Positions 18,744 through 27,351 of a DNA stretch of 64,000 bases are shown here, in pieces. Both the position numbers and the translations under genes were made by a program. The DNA lies in NCBI RefSeq assembly GCF_002005105.1, contig NZ_MSCV01000005.1:148302-212301 (forward strand). Direction: 5' to 3'. Within the stretch, counting starts at the first letter, position 1; each line of letters starts with the position of its first letter. The stretch comes from Methylocaldum sp. 14B. GTDB lineage: Bacteria > Pseudomonadota > Gammaproteobacteria > Methylococcales > Methylococcaceae. The notes under the pieces were generated by a model. The model was not told where the DNA came from, searched no databases, and saw nothing but the letters and a program-made list of their open reading frames with translations.

Positions 18744-19433
18744 CTAAATCAACCAAATTCCGTCTACCAGTAACCCGCTGGGGAACGCTCGCCCTTGCAC
18801 TCTCTGCAAGGGATCGGGACCGGACAGGGGATTGAAGGTATAGCCGTTGCTGACGACGATGCGAAACGTCACGCGCACGGAGCTCGACGTTTTCCAGGAA
18901 TAAGGCATCCAGCCGCTCGACCAGCGGATCGAGCCGTCGGGACTCTTCAAACCTTGGCTTTGCACCAGGAGTTTTTGTTCAATCGTCTGTCCGGTTTGCT
19001 CGTCGATCAATTCGGCCAAGGCAAAGTCGTTGATATCGTCGCGCTGGTCGTAAACCAGAAAATTCCAGCGCGTCATGATGCCTTCGCCGGGCTTGAGGCT
19101 GATGCCCTCCACCGCAAGACTGGCGCCGTCGATACCGCGCGTTTTCTGCGACAGCAGATCGATGAAATCAAGGTCCGAGGTGTCCAGTGGATCACGGCTG
19201 GCTGGCGCGGTCAGATCGGATGACAGTATTTGGCTGGGCGGCAGGCGGGTTCCGTTGGAGAGATCGATAAGATTCGGATCGTCGAGGATGGCGAAATGCT
19301 TACCAAGTCCGGGCGACACCGAGCGGTTTTCCCAAGCATGTCGAAAATCCCGATCCACTCGCGCTCGCCCGCGGACGGCGAAACCTTCGAATGTGCCCTT
19401 TTGAAAGATGTTGTTATCGGCTGGAAAGGACAT
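18744..19433 (-). CDS. Conserved-looking hypothetical, operon partner of multicopper oxidase
   Basis: 229 residues with no signal peptide or membrane helix and no domain I recognise. Beta-rich segments such as 'IMTRWNFLVYDQRDDINDFA' and 'WMPYSWKTSSSVRVTFRIVV' suggest a soluble beta-sandwich. The ATG follows GAGGAGG, a strong ribosome site, and the gene lies 13 bases before the oxidase. Co-expression suggests a role in the same process (assembly factor, partner or sensor), but nothing in the sequence shows which. Confidence 0.7.
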   Translation of the reverse strand: MSFPADNNIFQKGTFEGFAVRGRARVDRDFRHAWENRSVSPGLGKHFAILDDPNLIDLSNGTRLPPSQILSSDLTAPASRDPLDTSDLDFIDLLSQKTRGIDGASLAVEGISLKPGEGIMTRWNFLVYDQRDDINDFALAELIDEQTGQTIEQKLLVQSQGLKSPDGSIRWSSGWMPYSWKTSSSVRVTFRIVVSNGYTFNPLSGPDPLQRVQGRAFPSGLLVDGIWLI

Positions 19434-20573
19434 GGCGCCTCCTCGTTTTTTTTGTTATTACGGTTTTGTTAAGGGCGTGAGCAAACTGTTTATCCGCAAT
19501 CCAGGATGTTTTCCCGCTATTCTCCGCTCGGGTATGCCTATGCTGTCAAGTTAAACCTTAAACTGTTTAATAGTATCGAAAAAGCGGTTTTTCATACTCT
19601 TCAACGCCAGAATCTCTGGTGCCGATATTCAGCCGCATTTGAGGCAGAATTTATAGAGAGGCGGCCAATTCAAAGAAGTTTTCGATAACCCGTGTTTCGA
19701 GATAATCGGCATGAATTTGAATCGACTCGATTTGGGTTACATAAAACCGATTATACTTTCGATCCCCTCTGTCGAAAGGTTATACGGCGATTATTCATCA
19801 ACGGGTTATTGCCAATCACTGCTCGCCAAGGTTGCCGTCCACTCTGTGCTGAAGGCGCAATGTATTTCATACGACACAACAAATCCTTTTCAGCACATCA
19901 CAAAACCGATTTGAGCAATAAAGTAGAACGGCTATGAGATTTTGTCGGCAAAATATAAAGTCTGACGAAATATCCGGGCGAGTCTTTTAGGTCTTCAACC
20001 AAAGAACTGGTCCGGCACTCAAACTCTCAAATTCATGCCTCTTACTTGGGAGGAAGCCAATCCTGCAAAATCAAGCCATGTGTATTATTTGCTAACCATG
20101 AGCCTTGCTACGAAGTGAATCTTCTGGATATACGTTAAGCCGGGGTCCGTTTGTATTAGGCGATAGGTATCTTGTGCCGGGAGCGTGCACGCTCCGACAA
20201 GGATTCGTCTGTGAAAAATTACCCTGGCACGTACAATTTGTCCCCTGTTTGGTTTCGAAGCGGTTAACTGTGTTGGAATGTAAGAACTGCCCCCCCTTTC
20301 GCCCGTGCTCAAGATTCGCCTCGATCGTCTCAAGATCGGCTTCAACGGGCGTTCACCTCTGCCGATACCGGCCTTCCCGAGCGTCAGCTCTCTTCGAGAC
20401 CGAATCGGTGGTTCGTTCCCAAAGGCGCCATTGAACACGCGATTCCAGTTGCCGGCACACGACAAGACAGAACGTGAAGTCAAATTAACACGCCCTCGGT
20501 GGCGTACAATATCACACGCATATCCGCCTCATGGGCTACGCTGGTTTCGGACATAGAACACGAGAAATCCCTT
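19434..20573. other. Gene-free intergenic region, relatively AT-rich
   Basis: About 1.1 kb between divergent genes. Short open frames (up to 132 codons) have no ribosome site or recognisable product. It presumably contains the promoters of the oxidase operon (leftward) and the NlpE-like gene (rightward). I see no RNA gene or strong palindrome. Confidence 0.4.
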
Positions 20574-21113
20574 ATGAAAGCATCGAACAGGAAAATGACT
20601 CAAAAGGTGTTAGTCATTGTTTTCGGCGCATTACTGTCCTCGCTTAACCCCGCTTGGGCAGAAACCGATAAGGAAATCCAAGAGAAAGCGCTCAAAGCTC
20701 GCGAACAGAGCCAGCACGGTGCCATGGATCATTCGGCTCATGCCAGCCCCGAGGGAGCGGCAGGCAAATTTCGGGGCGTCTTTTACGGCTACCTGCCGTG
20801 TCATGAAGAAGATTGCAACGGTCTGAAAATGACCCTGTCCTTGAATGCCAAGAACAACTATCTTTTGGTCATCCAGCCCGCAAAGCCGCAAAACCGAGAG
20901 TCCTTCGAAAAAGGAAAATACGAATGGAACGACACCAAAGGTGTCGTCTTGTTGACCCCCAACAAAGAGGCCCCTCAGCGTCGGCTCGCCATTAAAGATG
21001 AAGGCACTTTGCTCTATCTAAGCGACGACGGGGCGCCATTGCCTGGAGACCAGGACAGGTATCTGCTGCAACGGAGCGACAGGGCCGGCAATCGGGAAAT
21101 GCACATCCATTGA
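20574..21113 (+). CDS. Exported NlpE-like protein, possible copper sensing
   Basis: 179 residues. The signal peptide ends about 'NPAWA'. A His/Met-rich patch 'HGAMDHSAHAS' could bind metal. The body matches the N-terminal NlpE domain pattern: 'FRGVFYGYLPCHEEDCNGLK' with two Cys, then 'GKYEWNDTKGVVLLTP' and 'DQDRYLLQR'. NlpE proteins are envelope lipoproteins linked to copper and adhesion stress, but no lipobox is seen here. The start at 20574 is chosen because it begins the signal peptide. Proximity to the multicopper oxidase and a Met-rich protein fits copper handling (inference). Confidence 0.65.
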   Translation: MKASNRKMTQKVLVIVFGALLSSLNPAWAETDKEIQEKALKAREQSQHGAMDHSAHASPEGAAGKFRGVFYGYLPCHEEDCNGLKMTLSLNAKNNYLLVIQPAKPQNRESFEKGKYEWNDTKGVVLLTPNKEAPQRRLAIKDEGTLLYLSDDGAPLPGDQDRYLLQRSDRAGNREMHIH

Positions 21114-21580
21114 CGAATACTGCGCCAAAGGACAATTGGCGAAGAATTGAAGTTCAAACGAGCTCCGATAGTTTGTTTTCGGGTGGGTAGTTTTCGGCCT
21201 CAACGGCCATTCGTCCTTCCAAGGCCCGCCATTCCTGAGCGGCCGCTTTTCCAAAATCGAGCGAGTCGTCAGTGCCCAAAGCTACCGGTCGCCACTCTGC
21301 GGATTCAAGGGCGGGTTACCGAGTGGAGTGGTCATTCGCGTCCACAAGCCGACAGGCTGCTGAGGCAATGATCGACAGTGACTCTCGCCGAGATCCTGCA
21401 CGCACGAGCGAGCTTTGCGGAAAGCGGCCGCCCCACACATGGATGCTAGGTGTGGCGACCTGAAATCATAAAGCGCTGGAAGAGCAAGCGGCTGCATTCG
21501 TACCCGGGCTATCAGAGCTCGGATCAATTTGAGATAAATGGCCGAATGGCCAATGCGGCTTGACTGGGGTGTCCCTTTCT
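21114..21580. other. Gene-free stretch with eroded repeat
   Basis: About 470 bases without a supportable gene. A 'TTTTCGGCCTCAACGGCCAT' segment near 21190 is an eroded repeat also seen near 56560. The rest shows nothing recognisable. Confidence 0.4.
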
Positions 21581-21583
21581 ACT

Positions 21584-21639
21584 TGACCATGTCAAACATT
21601 AAAACATTAGAAACTTCTCATTGACCACGTCAAACATTA
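21584..21639 (+). promoter_or_regulatory. Two direct repeats of a TGAC-N3-GTCA operator-like site
   Basis: TGACCATGTCAAACATTA at 21584 and TGACCACGTCAAACATTA at 21622 differ at one base and are 38 bases apart, close to four helical turns. Each contains the small palindrome TGAC-N3-GTCA. They lie about 130 bases before the propeller gene start and look like paired regulator sites. The regulator is unknown. Confidence 0.5.
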
Positions 21640-21767
21640 GACATAATCTGACGCCGCAACGACAGATAAGGAGGGGCTTATCGCAAAAATTGCGATGCGG
21701 TGTAGCATAAGCTTTGTTTATGAAAAACAGTACGAAGTATTATCCATCTGAAATGACGGGGCGGGGT

Positions 21768-22835
21768 ATGAAAGAGAAATGCCTTATTCTAAGGCTCTGT
21801 TCCGTGGCGCCGGTACTCATCCTGGCGCACGGGGTTTGTGATGCGATGCCGGGTATGGACATGCCGGGTAACGAGAGCGCCAAAGCGATTCCGCCAATAT
21901 CGAAAAGTATGGGCGAACCGCTCAACTCGGCTGGTGCGGACTTCGAGATCAGCTACAGCGCCGACGGGAAAACCGCCATCTTTACCTCCACCCGTCCGGG
22001 CAGCGTAGAGTCGTCTGGGACCCCCTACAATTTCGACATTTGGATGTCCCACTATGAGAATGGCGCCTGGCAGGAGCCCGTCCATTTGGGACCGGAGGTT
22101 GATCCCGCTGTAGGGCCGAACATCAACACGTCCGCCTGGGAACTGGAGCCGAGTTTCTCCGATGACGGAAATGTCATTTACTTCACGAGATACGAGCCGG
22201 GTAATCTGTCCACCGGCGATCTCTACGTCACTCAAAAAGTCGATGGCGTCTGGCAGCCGGCCAGAAACTGGAACGAAGTTCCCGAGCTGCCGCACATCAA
22301 TACGCCGACTGGCGAGGAGCACTGCCCAATCATCGCTTCCGACAGCCTGATTTACTTCAGCTACCAACAGCCGGGAGTAACGCAAGATAGCGACATCTGG
22401 AAGGTTGAGAAGAAGGACGGCGTCTGGCAGAAGCCGCAGAGCCTCGGTCCGAGGATTAATTCGCCGTACCGCGACCATCTGCACTGGACCGGACTGTCAA
22501 AGGACGGCAAGAGCATAATCGTTACCAGCACGCGGCCTGACCTCGGTTCGCGGGGCGGCCATGATGAGTGGATCGCATACCAGAATCCGAAAGGTGAATG
22601 GCAGGAACCATTGAACCTCGGTGATACCATCAATACCGCCGGCGAAGACATGTGCTGGAGCTTCACGCCCGATGGCGAGAAGTTCACTGGAGGTTGGGGG
22701 CAGCCGGGTACCTACGATCTTGACCTCAGGTGGGTCAACAAGGATGACATTCCTCTGCTGAAGAACTTCAAGCCGATCGGTCCGCCGCCCAACCTGCTCG
22801 CCAGCAGCAGGACAAAGCAGAAGAATATCAGGTAA
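21768..22835 (+). CDS. Exported beta-propeller (PD40/TolB-like) protein with Met-rich N-terminus
   Basis: 355 residues from the ATG at 21768, which opens a signal peptide (MKEKCLILRLCSVAPVLILA). An earlier in-frame ATG at 21714 lacks a ribosome site. The mature start 'DAMPGMDMPG' is Met-rich, as in copper-binding segments. Repeats such as 'EISYSADGKTAIFTSTRPGS', 'EPSFSDDGNVIYFTRYEPG', 'HWTGLSKDGKSIIVTSTRP' and 'CWSFTPDGEKFTGGWGQPGT' are PD40-type propeller blades. Likely a periplasmic binding or scaffold protein. A terminator follows. Confidence 0.7.
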   Translation: MKEKCLILRLCSVAPVLILAHGVCDAMPGMDMPGNESAKAIPPISKSMGEPLNSAGADFEISYSADGKTAIFTSTRPGSVESSGTPYNFDIWMSHYENGAWQEPVHLGPEVDPAVGPNINTSAWELEPSFSDDGNVIYFTRYEPGNLSTGDLYVTQKVDGVWQPARNWNEVPELPHINTPTGEEHCPIIASDSLIYFSYQQPGVTQDSDIWKVEKKDGVWQKPQSLGPRINSPYRDHLHWTGLSKDGKSIIVTSTRPDLGSRGGHDEWIAYQNPKGEWQEPLNLGDTINTAGEDMCWSFTPDGEKFTGGWGQPGTYDLDLRWVNKDDIPLLKNFKPIGPPPNLLASSRTKQKNIR

Positions 22836-22922
22836 TTGCTGTAGCCCTATATCAAGAACCAGACTGTCTCAGCGGCGCATTCTCGAAAAGGACAAAGGGA
22901 CGGTGGTTTGCCTATGAATATG

Positions 22923-22963
22923 AAACGGAGAGGGTCTGCGAGAATCCTCTCCGTTTGTTTTTT
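22923..22963 (+). terminator. Rho-independent terminator after propeller gene
   Basis: The stem AAACGGAGAGG/CCTCTCCGTTT is perfectly paired with a 12-base loop and is followed by TGTTTTTT. Confidence 0.8.
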
Positions 22964-23005
22964 CCTTGAGTTTCGACCGCTTGGATTATCGGCTGGGTGA
23001 AATCG

Positions 23006-23249
23006 GCGCATGTGAAAGCCGATTGCCATTTGAAATTGCGCCCTGGCACCAATGTGGCGCTGATCAATGCCTTGGCGCGTGTGATCGTTACCTATAAGGA
23101 CCGGCGAATGACGCTTCGCGCTGGAGCGCTTCGAACCGGCCTCCTACGAGAAATGGCAGGCGCTCGTCAGCGAAGAGCATGATTCGCCCGAGGCTACCGA
23201 GTCGGTAACCGGGGCAGACCCAACACGCCTGTCGCCGGCCGCCATTTAA
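23006..23249 (+). pseudogene. Formate dehydrogenase alpha-subunit fragment
   Basis: One frame reads 'KADCHLKLRPGTNVALINAL' then 'ARVIVT'. After a frame change it reads 'ERFEPASYEKWQALVSEEHD' and 'SPEATESVTGADPTRLSPAAI'. Both match consecutive parts of molybdopterin oxidoreductases of the formate dehydrogenase alpha type. The rest of the gene is missing and the two parts are out of frame, so it is a relic. Confidence 0.65.
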
Positions 23250-23337
23250 GCCTGTCGATTGTCGCTCCGTGCCCGTTCCGATCATTCACTCAGGGTGGCC
23301 ACGGCGACCGGAATTCGGCCATTTCTGCCATTCGCAC

Positions 23338-23519
23338 TTAGAGCGTGTTCATCTCGCTCGTACGGCGAAACAGGCCTGGCAGGAGTCGTTGGCGCCTTCG
23401 GCCAGGGTAGATCGACTCAATCGTAGGTCGGCAATCCTTTGCCGACGAACCCGTTGCGTCGGGAATGGATTCCCGATCTACTCGCGAGTTCCCATACAGT
23501 CGGTATGAAAATGCTCTAG
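23338..23519 (+). mobile_element. MITE-like element, short copy D
   Basis: The ends TTAGAGCGTGTTCAT and ATGAAAATGCTCTAG are the family's terminal inverted repeats. The interior has two TAGGTCGG/TCGGGAATGG palindromes but no CAATCGCAAACGG unit, so it may represent the ancestral form before hairpin insertion. Confidence 0.7.
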
Positions 23520-23650
23520 TTTTCAGCGGGCTTGGAACGTCGGCTTCATGGAACCATGATCGAATTGGTACTTTGGCCGATCTTAAGACCGTTGGGACGC
23601 GCGCCGTGAGCATCCGCGGCTGGCCGCTCACCGCCGGACCGTATTGGGCT

Positions 23651-23740
23651 ATTGGGCAGGGGCCCCCTTTTCAGACCGCCGCGACATCCCGCGGCAAAAA
23701 ATCCTGACGGCGGTGAACCTTTCCGAATTTCCTGAAATTT
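23651..23740 (+). promoter_or_regulatory. Upstream region duplicated (inverted) in front of the sigma-factor gene
   Basis: About 90 bases from ATTGGGCAGGGGCCCCC through GACGGCGGTGAACCTTTCCG are nearly identical to the reverse complement of 29418-29510. GTGAACC followed about 18 bases later by TTTACGG has the layout of an ECF-sigma promoter (AAC-type -35). A GCCGCGACATCCCGCGGC hairpin is included. The peptide gene begins 64 bases downstream. Confidence 0.6.
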
Positions 23741-23803
23741 ACGGTAAAAGAAGGAATGCGAGGATAGGGGAGGCGTTAACCCTGTAATACAAGGAGTTCG
23801 ATT

Positions 23804-24112
23804 ATGAAATCTTATGCAATAGCAGCAGTACTGTCTTCGGTGATGATGGCCGGGCCTGCAATGGCCGATAACGACTTCCGGGCATTGGGCAAGGTGTCCA
23901 GCTTGAAACCGATGACCGAAGGGCAACTCTCTGCTGTCGAAGGCGGGATTTTGTTCCCGTTTAAGAAAGATCACGATCGTAAATTAAACGTTGGTAACGT
24001 TAACCAGAACATAGCCGTAACCACGATAACCGCGGTCAACCTAGCCTTGGGCAAGGGCGGCGCCAATCAGAATATTGTGGCGGTCACGCAGCAGAGCATT
24101 GGCGGTAAATAA
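23804..24112 (+). CDS. Small exported peptide with leader-like VEGG motif (paralogue 1)
   Basis: 102 residues. A Sec signal peptide (MKSYAIAAVLSSVMMAGPAMA) is followed by 'FRALGKVSSLKPMTEGQLSA' and VEGG at residues 45-48, which resembles a double-glycine leader. The remainder has two imperfect repeats, 'GNVNQNIAVT' and 'GANQNIVAVT', rich in Asn, Gln, Val and Thr, reminiscent of amyloid or beta-helix repeats. The ribosome site AAGGAG is good and a strong terminator follows. It shares the F(R/H)AL...VEGG layout with the next gene. Function unknown; possibilities are a processed signal peptide, adhesin or amyloid-like subunit. Confidence 0.75.
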   Translation: MKSYAIAAVLSSVMMAGPAMADNDFRALGKVSSLKPMTEGQLSAVEGGILFPFKKDHDRKLNVGNVNQNIAVTTITAVNLALGKGGANQNIVAVTQQSIGGK

Positions 24113-24160
24113 AGCGAAGCCCATGGCCCATATCGAATGCTGATGAGGGCCGGAGAACCA

Positions 24161-24195
24161 GGCGGGGGAACGGTCATACGATCCCCCGCCTTTTT
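24161..24195 (+). terminator. Rho-independent terminator between the two peptide genes
   Basis: The stem GGCGGGGG/CCCCCGCC is followed by TTTTT. It separates the two peptide genes, either fully or as an attenuating hairpin. Confidence 0.8.
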
Positions 24196-24224
24196 GCTTC
24201 AATCAGAAAAGTATGGAGCGGCCG

Positions 24225-24590
24225 ATGAAAACATCATTCACATGGGGCGGTTTGCTACCGCTCGCTCTCTTATGTATGACTGCGGCCTCCGCTGATTCCC
24301 AGTTTCACGCCTTGGATAATCTGTCCCAGCAAGAAACGGGTACTGCGTTGTCTCGGCTGGACGATAGCGCGCTCGATCGAGTGGAAGGCGGGCTGGATAT
24401 TGCGTCCGGTTCGGTCGATCTGGCATCGCAACAAGCCGTGATGCAAGCGGTGGTGCTTGAGAGCACAATGCAAGCAGCCGATGGCACTGTGACTGAAAAG
24501 CGGGTCGATCGCGCGACCTCGCTGTTTCAGGTTTGCAGCTCGCCACCCTGTACCCAAAGTTGGCATCTTACGACGTCTTCGCATCTTTAA
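24225..24590 (+). CDS. Small exported peptide with VEGG motif (paralogue 2)
   Basis: 121 residues from the ATG at 24225, which follows GGAG by 6 bases. A signal peptide ends near 'TAASA', followed by 'QFHALDNLSQQETGTALSRL' and 'DDSALDRVEGG' (GG at residues 55-56). The layout matches the preceding gene, although the downstream part differs: 'LASQQAVMQAVVLESTMQAA' and a C-terminus with two Cys (VCSSPPCTQSW). No known family recognised. Confidence 0.65.
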   Translation: MKTSFTWGGLLPLALLCMTAASADSQFHALDNLSQQETGTALSRLDDSALDRVEGGLDIASGSVDLASQQAVMQAVVLESTMQAADGTVTEKRVDRATSLFQVCSSPPCTQSWHLTTSSHL

Positions 24591-25595
24591 AATTGTGTCA
24601 TAGCGATCGACGTCCGCCGGCGTATGGATTGAGGAGCATGGATTGGCGCATCAATCCGTACACCGGTCGTCAGTCGGAAATAGTTTTCAAACGCGGGAAG
24701 GGGGCGGCGAAGCATGGGAGAAATCATGGTGATCCGAATAAAGCCCTTTGAGGCGGCGGAGTGTATCTCGCAATCTTTGCTCAAAAGGTATCGACCGCGA
24801 TAGGCCGGGTTGCGGCTCTTCACCCTCTTGCCGGCGTCGTAACTCGCGATTTCCTCTTTTTTGCACTGTCCTGGCAGACAGCTTTTTCGGCCTTGTGCTT
24901 CCGGTTCCGGTCCGCGTGTGTGGGGCGGTTAGAGACACCCAAGGTCAGATTTCTCGATACCAGCCCGACACTGTCAGTAGAAAACCTTCTTTGCCCTCGA
25001 ACACCCGTCCTAGTCGCATGAACCGAATACGACGAAAGTCGATAGGATGCTTGAGCGGACGGGAGGTTTTACAAACGACGGACTGCCTATAGCTCGGGAA
25101 AGGTGTGCCGTGCTGACTCTTTCGGGCTTGCTGTGTATCCTTCAGGTTGAAAGGTATCCGCCGCAAGAATCTCGGAGGTGGGTTGAACTTTCCAATATTT
25201 GGACCGACTCCAAGTAGTATTCCTGGCGGACCGCCGTTATCTTTTTGGTTCCACAACTTGGCATAGCCAGTGGATAGGCATTTGCGCGACTCGATCGCCC
25301 AACTGACTCAGGAGGAGTTTCCTATGACAAGCCAACGCCCAACTCCCGGAACCCGCGCTGCTCAGCCCCCGTGCGAGCCTTCTGCCGTGCGCCTTCGCTA
25401 TGCGCATCACCGGAGTTCCGTCCCTATCCGAGGCCGGACGTGTGAACGCCTGCCGTCCGTCGTCAGCCGAAGATGTGTCGGTCGGACGAATTCTCTCATG
25501 GCGAGCTGAGTTCACGCTTGTCGACATCGGATCTCTCCTGATCGTTCCCGGAGAGAATGCGGTCATATCCCTTGCCGAAACCGATAAGAGCTTTC
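24591..25595. other. 1-kb stretch with at most two tiny ORFs
   Basis: No recognisable gene. A 29-codon ORF at 24714-24803 (+, MGEIMVIRIKPFEAAECISQ...) has GGGGGCGG nearby. A 61-codon ORF at 25324-25509 (+, MTSQRPTPGTRAAQPPCEPS...) follows AGGAGGAG at a good distance but has Arg/Ser/Pro-rich composition. Either could be translated, but neither is supported otherwise. Confidence 0.3.
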
Positions 25596-26315
25596 ATGAA
25601 TCGTAGGCTTTCGTGGCTACTGCTCGCCTTGTTCAGTGTTCCGGCGCTTGCCGACTTCAAGGGATCCGTGACCTTCGCAACGGATTATGTTTATCGGGGC
25701 TATACGAAGAGCAGGAACAATCCCGTCGGCCTGGGGAATCTGGAATACGAGCATGAACTCGGCTTGTATGCCGGCCTCTGGGTGGCACCGGTGAGTTTCG
25801 ACGATGAATACTATGATGACCGAGCCCGTGTGGAAATCAATCCTTATCTGGGTTGGGCGACCAAGTTTGCCAAGAACTGGAAGCTTGATCTCGCGGCTAG
25901 CCGGTATCTATATGATGGCAAAGTGTTCGGCCAGGACTCGGACTATAACGAACTCTACGGTTCGCTCCATTACCGCGATTTTCTGAGCGCTCGGGTGGCT
26001 TTTGCCTACGATACCTATAACCGTGGCGCCAAGACCTTGGCCTATGAACTGGTCGGCCGCTATAGCCCGGTGGATCGGCTGCAACTGTCCGCGGGCGTAG
26101 GCTTTCATCAGGCCGGCGAACTGGCGCACTACGACTACTTTTTCTGGAATGCCGGAGTGACCTGGTACGTGAATCGGTATATTTCGGTCGATTTGCGCTA
26201 TGTGGATACCAAGTTGCCTTATTACGAGCATCACGAGGACGAGCCTGAGAATGGATCGATATATCTCCAGCCGCTGGATGACCGCTTTCTATTTTCCCTC
26301 TCTGTCGGCTTTTAG
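25596..26315 (+). CDS. Outer-membrane beta-barrel protein, TIGR02001-like
   Basis: 239 residues starting MNRRLSWLLLALFSVPALAD, a clear signal peptide; an upstream in-frame ATG at 25557 would bury it. The mature start 'FKGSVTFATDYVYRGYTKSR' (TDY-x-YRG) is the hallmark of the gcw_chp/TIGR02001 exported family. Alternating aromatic strands end '...DDRFLFSLSVGF' with a terminal Phe. Probably an outer-membrane barrel of unknown substrate. It lies between the exported peptides and the anti-sigma factor on the same strand. Confidence 0.75.
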   Translation: MNRRLSWLLLALFSVPALADFKGSVTFATDYVYRGYTKSRNNPVGLGNLEYEHELGLYAGLWVAPVSFDDEYYDDRARVEINPYLGWATKFAKNWKLDLAASRYLYDGKVFGQDSDYNELYGSLHYRDFLSARVAFAYDTYNRGAKTLAYELVGRYSPVDRLQLSAGVGFHQAGELAHYDYFFWNAGVTWYVNRYISVDLRYVDTKLPYYEHHEDEPENGSIYLQPLDDRFLFSLSVGF

Positions 26316-26643
26316 TGAACTTTTGGCCTGGCCGCGGAATAAATAGAGTAGAACCGCGGATTGACAGGTCCTCTTGTAGGCGATTTATCGCTTACTAGCC
26401 GGATAGCCGAACGGTCAAAAGAGCACGGTCGACCTTGTTCGGGTCCAATGGTTTTGTAATGACGACAGGTCGAGTTTCTTTTGAAGGACGCCCCCTAGAA
26501 TGCAGGCTTATGGGCTAGACCTGTTCGACAGTGGTGTAGCGTTCGAGAAGCGCTGAACGTATGTCTCACATTTGCAAATAGCTCGAGCTCTTCTTGGATG
26601 ATGGGATGCCTAAGTTGGATGCTCTTATTGTTGGAGAAGCGCG
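26316..26643. other. Intergenic leader of the anti-sigma/subtilase pair
   Basis: 328 bases with no gene. It lacks the duplicated promoter block seen at 23651 and 29418. I find no clear operator. Confidence 0.4.
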
Positions 26644-27351
26644 ATGAATCTGAGTAAGCCATGCCCGCCGGACCGTGAGCACGATGATGTGTTTTCACTT
26701 TTGCCCTGGCATATAACCGGAACCCTAGAGAGCGAAGAGCAGGCGCGGGTGGAGGCGCATTTGAGCCGTTGCCTGATTTGCCGACGTGAACGGGTGAAGC
26801 TTTACGCGCTTTCGGAGCGAATCTCTCACACGCCTTGTCCGAATCTGGATCCGCAGGCCGGATACTCTCGCCTGCTCGCCACCATTCGGCAGCGTGAACG
26901 ATCCGAATCGGCGGCGTTGCACTTCGATCGATTTGGCCGACTTCGAACCTGGCTCCGGCATTTTCCGGTCATCGTAAGCAAGCCACTGACCCGCGTGGCT
27001 CTGGCGGTGGTGCTTTTGCTGCTGATCGTCCCCTTGAGCTGGCGCCAGTGGGATCAACTAACGGAGCCCCGGTTTCGAACTTTGGCCGACCCCGCTTCGA
27101 CCGCAGCCTCGAATCAGGGGGATCTGCGCCTGGTGGTCGAACCGAGTCTTGGCGCCGAACATGTTGATGCGCTCTTGAAAGCAGTCGACGGGAGCCGAGT
27201 CGACATGCCCGGTTCGGCGGACGTTTATACGGTCCGACTGGCCGACGGCAGAGACAAGAATGCGAGGATCGAAGCGGCCTTGGCCTACCTTCGGCGCCAA
27301 CCGGGTGTATTGCTGGCAGAGCCGACAACCGGGCCTTCTTCGGCGCCATGA
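26644..27351 (+). CDS. Zinc-finger anti-sigma factor with periplasmic domain
   Basis: 235 residues. The N-terminal anti-sigma zinc finger has H39-x3-C43-x2-C46 ('HLSRCLIC'). One membrane helix lies near residues 117-132. The periplasmic part ends 'VYTVRLADGRDKNARIEAAL' and 'AYLRRQPGVLLAEPT', resembling subtilisin propeptides of the I9 or fervidolysin type. It overlaps the subtilase start by 4 bases (ATGA), so the two are co-translated. The likely partner is the ECF sigma factor at 28727-29356. The periplasmic domain may bind, or be cut by, the subtilase (inference). Confidence 0.75.
   Translation: MNLSKPCPPDREHDDVFSLLPWHITGTLESEEQARVEAHLSRCLICRRERVKLYALSERISHTPCPNLDPQAGYSRLLATIRQRERSESAALHFDRFGRLRTWLRHFPVIVSKPLTRVALAVVLLLLIVPLSWRQWDQLTEPRFRTLADPASTAASNQGDLRLVVEPSLGAEHVDALLKAVDGSRVDMPGSADVYTVRLADGRDKNARIEAALAYLRRQPGVLLAEPTTGPSSAP

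Noticed and set aside
16874..18835. 653-codon plus-strand frame
   Set aside because: It is antisense to the multicopper oxidase, has no ribosome site or recognisable motif, and arises from GC-rich codon bias.
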